Source: Bin87 sp965221295 (lineage in GTDB: Bacteria; Chloroflexota; Dehalococcoidia; Lucifugimonadales; UBA3495). From it: a stretch of DNA of 64,000 bases. The position numbers and the translations under genes are program-made. This document shows positions 1 to 7,755 of this stretch, piece by piece. Each line of letters opens with the position of its first letter. Position 1 is the stretch's first letter. The stretch is from assembly GCA_965221295.1 (NCBI GenBank), contig OZ244879.1:2418001-2482000 (forward strand), given 5' to 3'. The notes under the pieces were generated by a model. That model was not told where the DNA came from and searched no databases. It worked only from the letters and a program-made list of their open reading frames with translations.

Positions 1-492
1 GAAGAAGTGGACGGGGTTCCGTCGAATTGATCTTGGAGCAGTTGGATAGCGTTCATCAGCTCACATTCTCCGAGCGCCAGCTTGCGAACCGAAAATCTGA
101 CCAGGAAGCCCGCCGCCTTTCGCGAGGCAACAGGCGATTAATGCCTGGCAGTTGTATTCTGCCAATCATTATACAACAAGGGCTGGGCGGCGCGTAACGT
201 GGCAACCCCGGGTCGAACAACAGATTTTGACGGTTTTCGCCACAGCGCTGCGGCCCAGCATCCCCAGAGCCAGGCGAGGCGTGAATTGGCGGCTGATCTG
301 GTAGCCGCTCCACTCGCGAGTTGGATTGGGAGTTATTGATCGCGGTCAATCGGTTTGGGCTGGGGCTGCTCCGCTCGCCCGTTGGATTGGGTCGCAACCG
401 CCGTTCGGCCAATTGGCTCGAAACGGCGCGACTGGTCATCCGAAACGCCTGCCGATGGCCGCGGGGTCACCCCGGATTGGGGTCAGCCATGC
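1..492. other. No confident gene (left edge)
   Basis: No gene is supported here. Short open frames exist on both strands but have no recognisable domain or convincing ribosome binding site. On the plus strand one frame stays open to about position 200, and another stops at position 30, so the 3' end of a gene from the left may enter the window. No tRNA-like fold was seen. Confidence 0.4.
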
Positions 493-521
493 TTGAATCA
501 ACGGGCAAGTTTGAGTACAAT
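493..521 (+). promoter_or_regulatory. Sigma70-like promoter of speD
   Basis: TTGAAT at 493-498 and TACAAT at 516-521 are separated by 17 bases. The predicted start of transcription is near 528, giving a leader of about 70 bases before speD. Confidence 0.55.
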
Positions 522-597
522 CAACGTTCGCCACTCCCACGCGACGCTAAGCCTGTAGCGGCGGTGGAGTGGCTAATTCAACCGGAGGAAAGGGTGA

Positions 598-978
598 TTG
601 AATGTATTAGGTACGCACGTGCTGTTGGAACTTAGAGACTGCGACCCCGAACTACTCGACGATCTTGAGTACATCCGAAAGGAATTGCTGGCTGCGGCTG
701 CGGAAGTGGGCGCCCACGTAGTCGGGGAATCGTTTCACCAGTTCGCCCCCCAGGGCGTAACTGGAATTCTGTCCATCGCCGAATCCCACATTTCCATACA
801 CACCTGGCCGGAACTGGGCTACGCGGCGGCGGACATCTTCACCTGTGGCGACCAGACCATGCCGGACCGAGCCGCGCAGTCCGTCGTTGCGGCCCTACGG
901 TGCCAGGATCCTCAAATAACGCAGATTCGCCGGGGCCTGAGCGGAGCGCGAGTCGCCCAACTGCAAACGGCGCGCTAG
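598..978 (+). CDS. speD: S-adenosylmethionine decarboxylase proenzyme
   Basis: Makes decarboxylated S-adenosylmethionine, the aminopropyl donor for polyamine synthesis. The 126-residue product is the short bacterial class 1B type. It keeps the self-cleavage site Glu62-Ser63 within AESHISIHTWPE, whose Ser63 becomes the pyruvoyl group. His68 and Cys83 match the numbering of the characterised Thermotoga enzyme. The frame opens with TTG at 598, preceded by GGAGGAAAG at 584-592; the nearby GTG at 594 is in another frame. It lies 10 bases upstream of an aminopropyltransferase gene, so the two form a natural pair. Confidence 0.93.
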   Translation: MNVLGTHVLLELRDCDPELLDDLEYIRKELLAAAAEVGAHVVGESFHQFAPQGVTGILSIAESHISIHTWPELGYAAADIFTCGDQTMPDRAAQSVVAALRCQDPQITQIRRGLSGARVAQLQTAR

Positions 979-988
979 GGGATTCAAC

Positions 989-1918
989 GTGGCCAGCTAC
1001 CCAATGGAAGAGATCACCGGCAAGTGGGTGATCGAAACCGTGATGCCAGACCTGGCGGTCATGCTGAAGGTCGATGACGTGCTCTACTCGGGGCACACCG
1101 GATACCAAAGAGTGGAGGTAGTCCACTCTGAGGTCTACGGACGTAGCCTGCTGCTGGACGGCAAGACCCAGTCCACGGAACGGGACGAGCACATTTACCA
1201 CGAGTCGCTGGTACATCCGGCGATGCTGATGCACCCAGACCCTCGCGCGGTGTTCATCGGCGGCGGCGGTGAAGGCGGCACGTTACGGGAAACCCTGGCG
1301 CACCGCACCGTGGAAAGCGTAGTCATGGTGGATCTGGACCGCAAGGTCGTTGACCTATGCCGTGAGCACCTCCCCCAGCATCACCAGGGAGCGTTCGATG
1401 ACGCCAGAACGACGTTGATCCACGATGACGCCCGCAAATTTCTGGAATCCGACAGCGCATACTACGACGTGATGATCATGGACCTGGTGGACCCCCTGGA
1501 GGGAGGCCCGGCGTATCTCCTCTATACCGAGGAGTACTACAACATCGCCCGGGCCCGATTGAAACCCGGGGGCATACTGGTGACCCAGTCGGGACCGGCC
1601 GGTTTCCTGAGCCTGCATGAATGCTTCACCACGATTTACAAAACGTTGGAAGGAGTTTTCGCCGATTCACGACCGTACCATGCGCACGTACCGTCATTCA
1701 TCACCCTGTGGGGATTCACGGCGGCCTCCGACTCCGCGCTGCCCCAACTGTCCCCGGACGAATTGGATCGACGCGTCGCGGAACGGGTCGCCAAACCGCT
1801 GCGCCACTACGATGGCGAAAGCCACGCCGCCATGTTCGCGTTGCCCCGGCACATCCGCGACGGCATCGCGGGTGAGACTCGCATCAATCGCGACGACGCC
1901 CCGGTTTACATGGTGTAG
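989..1918 (+). CDS. Aminopropyltransferase, ACL5/thermospermine synthase-like
   Basis: Class I methyltransferase-fold polyamine synthase of 309 residues. It transfers an aminopropyl group from decarboxylated AdoMet, supplied by the upstream SpeD, to a polyamine. Seen in the sequence: the nucleotide loop GGGGEGGTLRE, the acidic MVDLD strand end, and the active-site stretch DLVDPLEGGPAYLLYT. The last reads like plant ACL5 (DLADPxEGGPCYQLYT) rather than the DSSDPxGPA of ordinary spermidine synthase. VTQSGPAG and HAHVPSF also match the ACL5 group. Product preference (thermospermine, spermine or spermidine) is therefore inferred, not proven. The start is GTG at 989; an ATG at 1004 is possible. Confidence 0.82.
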   Translation: MASYPMEEITGKWVIETVMPDLAVMLKVDDVLYSGHTGYQRVEVVHSEVYGRSLLLDGKTQSTERDEHIYHESLVHPAMLMHPDPRAVFIGGGGEGGTLRETLAHRTVESVVMVDLDRKVVDLCREHLPQHHQGAFDDARTTLIHDDARKFLESDSAYYDVMIMDLVDPLEGGPAYLLYTEEYYNIARARLKPGGILVTQSGPAGFLSLHECFTTIYKTLEGVFADSRPYHAHVPSFITLWGFTAASDSALPQLSPDELDRRVAERVAKPLRHYDGESHAAMFALPRHIRDGIAGETRINRDDAPVYMV

Positions 1919-1961
1919 GCCCAGCGAGACGGGACGAGAACCGTTTTGTGACGGAGAGCGA

Positions 1962-1992
1962 TTGCCACCACCGTAACCGGTTGGACTATAAT
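1962..1992 (+). promoter_or_regulatory. Candidate promoter of the rplI-dnaB group
   Basis: A perfect TATAAT lies at 1987-1992, with TTGCCA at 1962-1967 and a long 19-base spacer. It sits in the 168-base gap between the polyamine genes and rplI, leaving a leader of about 85 bases. Confidence 0.45.
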
Positions 1993-2086
1993 TCGGAATG
2001 AACGCCGGGCGTCCTGAAATCCCACAGCAGACAGAATCCGGCGCAAGGCCGCGACCGGCGCCGCACCAAAAAAGAGGCTGAAAGCA

Positions 2087-2536
2087 ATGTTGATGTTATT
2101 CCTGCGTGACGTTCCCGACCAGGCCCGCGCCGGCGAGGTCAGGCGGGTTTCCCGAGGTTACGCCCGCAACTACCTCCTTCCCAAAAATCTGGCGGAAATC
2201 GCCACCAGCGAAACCCTGAAACGCCTGGACAAAGTGAAGGCCGAAGGCGACGCCGAACGGGCGCGTGAGACCCACATCGTCGAGGAGCTGGCCGAAGCCC
2301 TGGACAACCTGACCGTAACGATTCCGGGGCGGGTCACGCCCACTGGGCGATATTACGGCGCCATCAGCGGAGCGCTCATCGCCGACGCCCTGGGCGAATT
2401 GCTGGAACGCGAGATCGACCGCCGCATCACCAACTCCGTGGAGCCGATCCGCGAACCCGGGGAGTACGAGGTGGTTCTGAACCTGTCCAGCGAAATCCGG
2501 GCGACCGTGAATGTCATCGCGGCCGTAGAGGAGTAG
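2087..2536 (+). CDS. rplI: 50S ribosomal protein L9
   Basis: Large-subunit protein that binds 23S rRNA near the base of the L1 stalk. The 149-residue product has the usual two-lobed layout. The N-terminal RNA-binding lobe contains the family signature around residues 16-35 (GEVRRVSRGYARNYLLPKNLA). It is followed by a charged connecting helix at about 40-75 and a C-terminal lobe. The ATG at 2087 is preceded by AGAGG about ten bases upstream. It is separated by six bases from dnaB, a neighbourhood also common in other bacteria, but rpsF, ssb and rpsR are not beside it here. Confidence 0.95.
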   Translation: MLMLFLRDVPDQARAGEVRRVSRGYARNYLLPKNLAEIATSETLKRLDKVKAEGDAERARETHIVEELAEALDNLTVTIPGRVTPTGRYYGAISGALIADALGELLEREIDRRITNSVEPIREPGEYEVVLNLSSEIRATVNVIAAVEE

Positions 2537-2542
2537 GGCCAC

Positions 2543-3928
2543 GTGGTCGTCGCGCAATACACCGAGCGACAACCGCCGCACGACCTCGACGCGGAGGCGG
2601 CGGTGCTTGGCGGGTTGCTGATTGATGGCGACGCCCTGCACCGAGTGCTGCCGCTGATCAAAGCGGCGGACTTTCACCGGGCCCGCAACCAGTTTTGCTT
2701 TGACGCTTGCGTATCAGTGTCCCAAAGGGGCGAAGCTGTTGACCAGATCACAGTGGCCCGGGAATTGCAGATGCGCAATCGCCTGGAAGAGGTCGGCGGC
2801 CTCCCCTACTTGGGGCAACTGATCGCGGAGACTCCCACGTCGGTGAACGTGGAGCACTACGCCGGGATCGTGGCCGACACGGCGGCCAAGCGACGCATCA
2901 TCGCAGCTGGCAACCGCATCGCCGAGCTCGGATTCGAGGACTCGGACGACGCCGATGACACCATGCGGCGCGCGGTGGACGTGCTCTTTGGGGTGCAGCC
3001 TACCAACTCGGACCGGGGCTTCGTTCCCTTGGGGTCGGTGCTGGACGTTTACCTACAGGGCGACATCGGAGACGTTTCCCTGACCGACGCTCCGCCGCTG
3101 CAGACCGGCTACGGCGACCTTGACAGTCTGCTCGGCGGGATGCAGCGGTCTGACATGCTGATCCTGGGCGCCCGCCCCGGCCTCGGCAAGAGCAGCCTGG
3201 CGCTGAACATCTGCGTGAACGCGGCCAAGAACGGCCAAGTTTGCGGCATTTTCAGCCTGGAAATGAGTCGGGAACAGGTGGCCATGCGCATCCTGGTTGC
3301 TGAGTCGGGGGTAGATTCGCATCGCCTGCGGCTTGGGCTCCTTTCGGATCAGGAAGAGAGCGTTATCGCCAACGCGGTGGGCGTATTGTCGGGATTGCCC
3401 ATCTATATCGACGACACTCCATTTCAAACCGCCACGGAAATGCGCAGCAAGGCTCAGCGGCTGAAACTGGAACACGGATTGGATTTCCTCGTGGTGGACT
3501 ACCTGCAACTGGTGCAAGGACAGGGCAGTCGACGGGGCTACGGAGAGAACCGGGTTCAGGAAATCAGCGAGATTTCCCGGTCATTGAAGGTCATGGCGCG
3601 GGATCTGGAAACCCCGGTTTTCACGTGCTCGCAGCTGAGCCGCGTGGTCGAGAACCGGCCGGGCCACCGGCCTCAATTGTCCGACCTGCGGGACAGCGGC
3701 AGCATCGAGCAGGACGCCGACGTGGTGATGTTCATCTACCGGGAAGACCGCAATTTCACGGAGGAGGAGTGGGAGCAACACGCTCCGGGTCGCCCGTACC
3801 CCCGCAACATCGCGGAATTGATAGTCGCCAAACACCGGCACGGACCCACCGGCAGCCTGCACCTATATTTCCGGGATACCCTGATGCGTTTCGACGAGTT
3901 GCTGCGTTATGAAGAATCGGTGGCGTAG
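2543..3928 (+). CDS. dnaB: Replicative DNA helicase DnaB
   Basis: Hexameric 5'-3' helicase that unwinds DNA at the replication fork. The 461-residue length is typical and no intein is present. The N-terminal primase-interaction domain covers about residues 10-110. The RecA-like core has Walker A GARPGLGKSS at about 209-218 and Walker B FLVVDYLQL at about 315-323. Walker A differs slightly from the usual GARPSMGKT. The GTG start at 2543 follows rplI by six bases. The next two genes encode a DnaD-domain protein and a DnaC-like ATPase, so this is a replication-restart or helicase-loading cluster. Confidence 0.96.
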   Translation: MVVAQYTERQPPHDLDAEAAVLGGLLIDGDALHRVLPLIKAADFHRARNQFCFDACVSVSQRGEAVDQITVARELQMRNRLEEVGGLPYLGQLIAETPTSVNVEHYAGIVADTAAKRRIIAAGNRIAELGFEDSDDADDTMRRAVDVLFGVQPTNSDRGFVPLGSVLDVYLQGDIGDVSLTDAPPLQTGYGDLDSLLGGMQRSDMLILGARPGLGKSSLALNICVNAAKNGQVCGIFSLEMSREQVAMRILVAESGVDSHRLRLGLLSDQEESVIANAVGVLSGLPIYIDDTPFQTATEMRSKAQRLKLEHGLDFLVVDYLQLVQGQGSRRGYGENRVQEISEISRSLKVMARDLETPVFTCSQLSRVVENRPGHRPQLSDLRDSGSIEQDADVVMFIYREDRNFTEEEWEQHAPGRPYPRNIAELIVAKHRHGPTGSLHLYFRDTLMRFDELLRYEESVA

Positions 3929-4756
3929 ATGTCTGGCAACCGGCGCATCCAACCCTTGCCGAGAGACGCGCGGCGGGTGGCGGCGCCGGCCGCCGCGTTC
4001 GATGAATGGCTCGCGGAAATAGATAACCCCGGAGAACTCAAAGTCGCGCTGCGGGCGATCGGATTGTTGGCGGCCAAAACCTGGAGAGGAGCAACGCCGC
4101 CATCGATTTCACTCGATGATCTGCTGGACGATCAAACCCTGGGCCGAGCGGTCGAGTTGGGCAGCGATCATTCCATTCGCCGTGCTGTGGCGGCCTGCCT
4201 GAACCGCGAGACGTTGATCGCCATCCGGGTTGGCGGAGAAATCAGGCTGCTGGCCAACGAGCAACGGGCGCGTGAGTATCTGGCCAGATTGGAGACGCCT
4301 CCGTTGACCCCAGAAGCGCTTGCTCCAGTTGGCAGAGACCCGGTTGCGGATTATGTTGCGACGCCAGACACCGCGCCCGAACCATCGCGGGACAACATCT
4401 TCGCGCTGTACGAAAGGCACATCGGCGCCTACGGCCACGGCGCAGCCGAACAATTGCGGCTCGCTGAGGAAGAATATCCGCTCAGTTGGATCGAAGACGC
4501 TTTTGCCGCGGCCGAGGAACAGGGCGCGCGCAGCTGGAGTTACGTTCATGCTATCCTGAGGCGCTGGAACAAGGAAGGGAGGCCTGAAGTCTCCTCAAGG
4601 ACTTCCGGGACACAACGAGACCAAGACCATGACGATGGAAAGCCTGGGCGCCATACTCCGCCGGATCGCCGCACGGGGTACTTGGAGAGCTACCGAAGGC
4701 GACATGGACGACTACCGTGGGAATCTGACCATGGAGATGAACCGGTCGGTGGTTGA
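3929..4756 (+). CDS. DnaD-domain replication protein
   Basis: Begins on the base after the dnaB stop codon, so it is tightly coupled to it. The 275-residue product has an N-terminal winged-helix-like segment (about 40-115), then a proline-rich linker. A C-terminal DnaD/DnaB-II domain spans about 150-215, beginning NIFALYERHIG and ending with the WSYVHAILRRW helix typical of that family. Such proteins help load the replicative helicase in Gram-positive bacteria. The tail after residue 220 is polar and low in complexity, and ends with YRRRHGRLPWE. It overlaps the next reading frame by up to 128 bases, which suggests that one of the two ends is called too long. Confidence 0.82.
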   Translation: MSGNRRIQPLPRDARRVAAPAAAFDEWLAEIDNPGELKVALRAIGLLAAKTWRGATPPSISLDDLLDDQTLGRAVELGSDHSIRRAVAACLNRETLIAIRVGGEIRLLANEQRAREYLARLETPPLTPEALAPVGRDPVADYVATPDTAPEPSRDNIFALYERHIGAYGHGAAEQLRLAEEEYPLSWIEDAFAAAEEQGARSWSYVHAILRRWNKEGRPEVSSRTSGTQRDQDHDDGKPGRHTPPDRRTGYLESYRRRHGRLPWESDHGDEPVGG

Positions 4757-6035
4757 CCCCTGCGCGTGGTGTGGTGGCGCGGGTTGGCTGGCGCCGTCGG
4801 TTCCGCTGGAGCACCCGGACTTCGGAAAGGCGGTGCCTTGCGTCTGCCAGGATTCGGACGCCGACCGACTGCGACGGGCGGAAGGATTGGAGCGCTACAG
4901 CAACCTGGGGGCCCTGAGATTTTCCACCTTCGCCAACGCCGACCCATCGGGACCGGGCGGCCAAAACGTCAACCAGCGGTCCTTTGCGGATGCCTTTCAA
5001 GCCGCCGCCGAATACGCCGAAAGTCCGCAGGGTTGGATCACCTTCGTGGGACCCAGCGGCAGCGGCAAGACATACTTGGCGGCCGCCATCGTCAACCGCC
5101 GTGTCGAGTTGGGCCGCGCCGGGCTGTTCATCACCTCCACCGACTTGCTGGACCACCTGAGGGGAGGCTTTGACGACGACGCAGACCTGGGATTCAACGA
5201 CCTCTACGAACAGGTCAGGAGCGCCGAGTTGCTGGCCCTGGATGACCTGCCCGCGCGTCCTGCCAGCCCCTGGGGCCAAGAGAGGCTATTCCAGTTGCTG
5301 GCCTGGCGGCATTCCCAACGTCTCCCCACGGTCGTTACGCTTCGGGGCGATCCCGCCCATCTGGACGACTTCCTGCGCACCCGGTTGGAATCGCCAGATG
5401 GATTCGGGCAGATCTGCCGCCTGGGGAGGGTCAGCGGCGTCTCTAGTCGCTCCATAGGGATCATCCCGGCAGCCATGAAGGAGCGGATGACTTTCAACGC
5501 GTTCAACCCCGAAGGCAACGGCGGCTTGGCGCAGCACGAAAAGCGAAGTCTTGGTTCAGCCAAAGCCTACGTTCAGCGGTGGGCCAACGAACCAAACGGA
5601 TGGTTGAGCCTGCACGGATCCTACGGCGCCGGCAAGACCCATCTGGCTGTGGCCGCCGCCGCCGAACGGGAAGCCCGCGGCGATGAGGTGTTCTTTGCGA
5701 CCGTGGCCGACCTGCTCGATTATCTGCGTTCCACCTTCGCGCCCGACAGTCCAATCGCCCACGACGACCTGCTGGACCGCATCAGGACCGCCGACGTGCT
5801 GGCGCTGGACGATATGGGAGCCGAACGCAGCACCCCCTTTGCCGAGGACAAGCTGTTTCAGATCATGGGATACCGTTACGAGGAGCGGCTTCCAACGATC
5901 ATCACCACGTCGCATCGCGTCGAAGAAATCGCCCAAGACCGCCCGCGGATCGCATCCAGGATGCAAGATCCGTTGGTGGTGACCGAATTGCCGATAGAGG
6001 CGCCGGATTATCGACAGGGCGGAACTCGACGGTAG
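4629..6035 (+). CDS. Tandem DnaC/DnaI-like AAA+ helicase-loader protein
   Basis: A 468-residue protein containing two complete DnaC-like ATPase modules in a row. A Cys cluster at residues 45, 48, 71 and 73 (CAWC and CVC) resembles the zinc region of DnaC/DnaI proteins. Module one has Walker A GPSGSGKTY (141-149) and Walker B LLALDDL (201-207). Module two has GSYGAGKTH (330-338) and VLALDDMG (390-397), plus an IASRM sensor-like arginine near 444. Family loaders normally have one module. It follows dnaB and a DnaD-domain gene, so loading or remodelling DnaB is the likely role. The start is uncertain: ATG 4704, 4731 or 4737 would cut the overlap with the upstream gene. Confidence 0.85.
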   Translation: MTMESLGAILRRIAARGTWRATEGDMDDYRGNLTMEMNRSVVDPCAWCGGAGWLAPSVPLEHPDFGKAVPCVCQDSDADRLRRAEGLERYSNLGALRFSTFANADPSGPGGQNVNQRSFADAFQAAAEYAESPQGWITFVGPSGSGKTYLAAAIVNRRVELGRAGLFITSTDLLDHLRGGFDDDADLGFNDLYEQVRSAELLALDDLPARPASPWGQERLFQLLAWRHSQRLPTVVTLRGDPAHLDDFLRTRLESPDGFGQICRLGRVSGVSSRSIGIIPAAMKERMTFNAFNPEGNGGLAQHEKRSLGSAKAYVQRWANEPNGWLSLHGSYGAGKTHLAVAAAAEREARGDEVFFATVADLLDYLRSTFAPDSPIAHDDLLDRIRTADVLALDDMGAERSTPFAEDKLFQIMGYRYEERLPTIITTSHRVEEIAQDRPRIASRMQDPLVVTELPIEAPDYRQGGTRR

Positions 6036-6060
6036 GCATAACATCGAAAGCGAGGATCTT

Positions 6061-7059
6061 GTGACCACACATAGTTTCGACGACTGGGCGGCGGCGCAAA
6101 ACTACTACTTTGACAACGGATTGACCGACGGCCTGCCGGTTGTGCCGCCTACCCCGGAGCTAGTTCAAGCCATGCTGGATTATGCCGGCGTATCCGCTGA
6201 TCAGGTTCTGGGCACAGAGGTGATCCGCCAAAAAAGCTTCACCGCCGGCAAGGCGGCGATCAACGCGGTGATGGCCGGGTGCCAGCCCGAGCATTTTCCG
6301 GTAGTCCTTGCCGCCCTATCGGCGATTACGGACCGCTCGTTCAACCTGCACGCCAGTAGCACGTCAACCAACGGCGCCACCGTGTTGACAGTGGTCAGTG
6401 GGCCCTATGCCGACGCCATCGGCATGAACGCTGGAGTCGAAATGATGGGCAACGGGAGTCGGGCCAACGCCGCGATCGGGCGGGCCGTCAATCTGTTCAA
6501 AGCCAACTTCTACGGATCGGTTCCAGTGGTGATGGACAACAGCACTTTCGGACACCCCGGAAAAATCACGTTTTGCTTTCCAGAGAACCTGGCCGCGAGT
6601 CCCTGGCCGTCGCTGGCATCAGAATTAGGCTACGGCGATGACGCGACGATAGTGGCCACCTACGCCACGCTGGCGCCGCTGCAGGTGACCTTGCACGGGG
6701 ACCGCAATCCAGCCGATTTTTTGACCACGGTGGCCCACGCCATGCTGGCCTTCGGCCCCGGAATGCCGGAGGTCATCTGCGTGATCAGCCCAGAGGCCAT
6801 GTCGCACATAGCGAACGCCGGTTGGTCGCGGCAGCAAACGGCGCAATTCCTCCACGAGAAGGCGCAGTTGCCGGTGGCTGAGTGGATGCGTTGGCGTCGC
6901 ATGGGCCACGAATTGGACCACGACCGCATGGTTCCCGTGGTCGCCGGGGCCGAACGCATTACCGTGCTCCCGGGCGGCGGCATGGCGGGAGGTTTCGTAA
7001 GCCTGATCAGCACGTGGGGGAGCAGCCGCTCGGTGATCCGCCAGGTGCAGACTCCGTAA
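6061..7059 (+). CDS. Conserved protein of unknown function beside a UGSC selenoprotein
   Basis: 332 residues, no domain I can name with confidence. It starts with GTG at 6061, preceded by GAGGAT. The N-terminus contains NGLTDGLPVVPPT, and the protein has alternating Gly/Ala-rich and acidic segments, with no signal peptide and no membrane segments. Only two cysteines are visible (CQPEHFP and the CVISPE region), so it does not look like a redox enzyme itself. It ends 38 bases before a UGSC-family selenoprotein gene on the same strand. The pair is probably one transcript closed by the terminator near 7700, and a shared catabolic or redox role is inferred only from that. Confidence 0.75.
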   Translation: MTTHSFDDWAAAQNYYFDNGLTDGLPVVPPTPELVQAMLDYAGVSADQVLGTEVIRQKSFTAGKAAINAVMAGCQPEHFPVVLAALSAITDRSFNLHASSTSTNGATVLTVVSGPYADAIGMNAGVEMMGNGSRANAAIGRAVNLFKANFYGSVPVVMDNSTFGHPGKITFCFPENLAASPWPSLASELGYGDDATIVATYATLAPLQVTLHGDRNPADFLTTVAHAMLAFGPGMPEVICVISPEAMSHIANAGWSRQQTAQFLHEKAQLPVAEWMRWRRMGHELDHDRMVPVVAGAERITVLPGGGMAGGFVSLISTWGSSRSVIRQVQTP

Positions 7060-7097
7060 ACCGAAAGCCAGCGAAGAAAGCAACAGGAGGTTTAGCA

Positions 7098-7640
7098 ATG
7101 GCAACCACGGGAAACCCCATCGTAACGCTGGACCCTAGGGACGACGGGCCGCCGGCCCCGGCTCGGCTGGCGCAACGCCCGTCAACGCTGGACGGCAGAG
7201 TGATAGGACTATTCGCCAACAACAAACCGCACTCTGAGGATCTGCTGCGGCGCATCGCGGCCATCATCGGCGAGCGGTACGACATCGCCGGCGTCGTGGA
7301 GCACAACAAGGGTGGCTGGCAGTGGCCGGCCCGCATCGAGGACCTGAGGCGTACAGCCGACAGCATCGATGTGGCGATACACGCCACCGCTGAATGAGGA
7401 TCCTGCACCGCGTGCAGTGTGCACGACGCAATGGAAACCGAATTGCTGGGGATCCCGTCCACGGTGTTGACCACCCGGCCGTTCATCAGCCAAGCCCGCG
7501 CCATGTCCCGAATGCGGGGCGACCCGGATTATGGGCTGGCCATCATCGATCACCCCATCGTTACGCTCAGCGACGCCGAACTGTCTGAGCGGGCAGCCAC
7601 CGCGGCGCCCCAGGTGATCGCCTGTCTGGTCGATGGCTAG
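7098..7640 (+). CDS. UGSC-family selenoprotein, Sec encoded by TGA at 7395-7397
   Basis: The frame beginning at ATG 7098 (strong AGGAGG at 7085-7090) meets TGA at 7395-7397 and then stays open to TAG at 7638-7640. Read through, the 180-residue protein has Sec100 in ATAE-U-GSCTACSVHDAMETE. This is the defining U-G-S-C motif of the UGSC (seleno)protein family, with Cys103 and Cys106 following. The region before the TGA (GRVIGLFANNKPHSEDLL) and after it (GIPSTVLTTRPF, DPDYGLAIIDHP) both continue the same family fold, so this is not a broken gene. Residues suggest a thiol/selenol redox enzyme; the substrate is unknown. A SECIS-like hairpin follows the TGA. Confidence 0.85.
7398..7424 (+). promoter_or_regulatory. 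Putative bacterial SECIS element (UGSC gene)
   Basis: GTGCA (7412-7416), loop GTG (7417-7419) and TGCAC (7420-7424) form a perfect hairpin whose loop starts 19 bases after the TGA. The first loop base is G, as the bacterial SECIS model asks. An alternative hairpin, CTGCAC-CGC-GTGCAG at 7403-7417, competes with it. Confidence 0.6.
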
Positions 7641-7695
7641 CGCTCCAGTCCAATTTGAAACCGCCGCCCACGCCAATCCGCGGCCAGACAGAAAC

Positions 7696-7731
7696 AAGGA
7701 AGGGACGGGAGTTAGACCCGTCCCTTCCCTT
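7696..7731. terminator. Strong terminator between convergent genes
   Basis: A 12-base perfect inverted repeat has arms 7698-7709 and 7717-7728 around a seven-base loop, followed by CTTT. AAGG on the left side allows action in both directions. It separates the selenoprotein gene from the oxidoreductase coming from the right. Confidence 0.85.
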
Positions 7732-7755
7732 TATTGCCAACGTCGACGATTCGAG

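Noticed and set aside
321..635. 104-residue ORF upstream of speD
   Set aside because: Overlaps the speD promoter and start, no domain, no good RBS.
7098..7397. Truncated 99-residue gene or pseudogene
   Set aside because: The sequence after TGA continues the same protein family with the UGSC motif and a SECIS-like hairpin, so read-through as selenocysteine explains it better.
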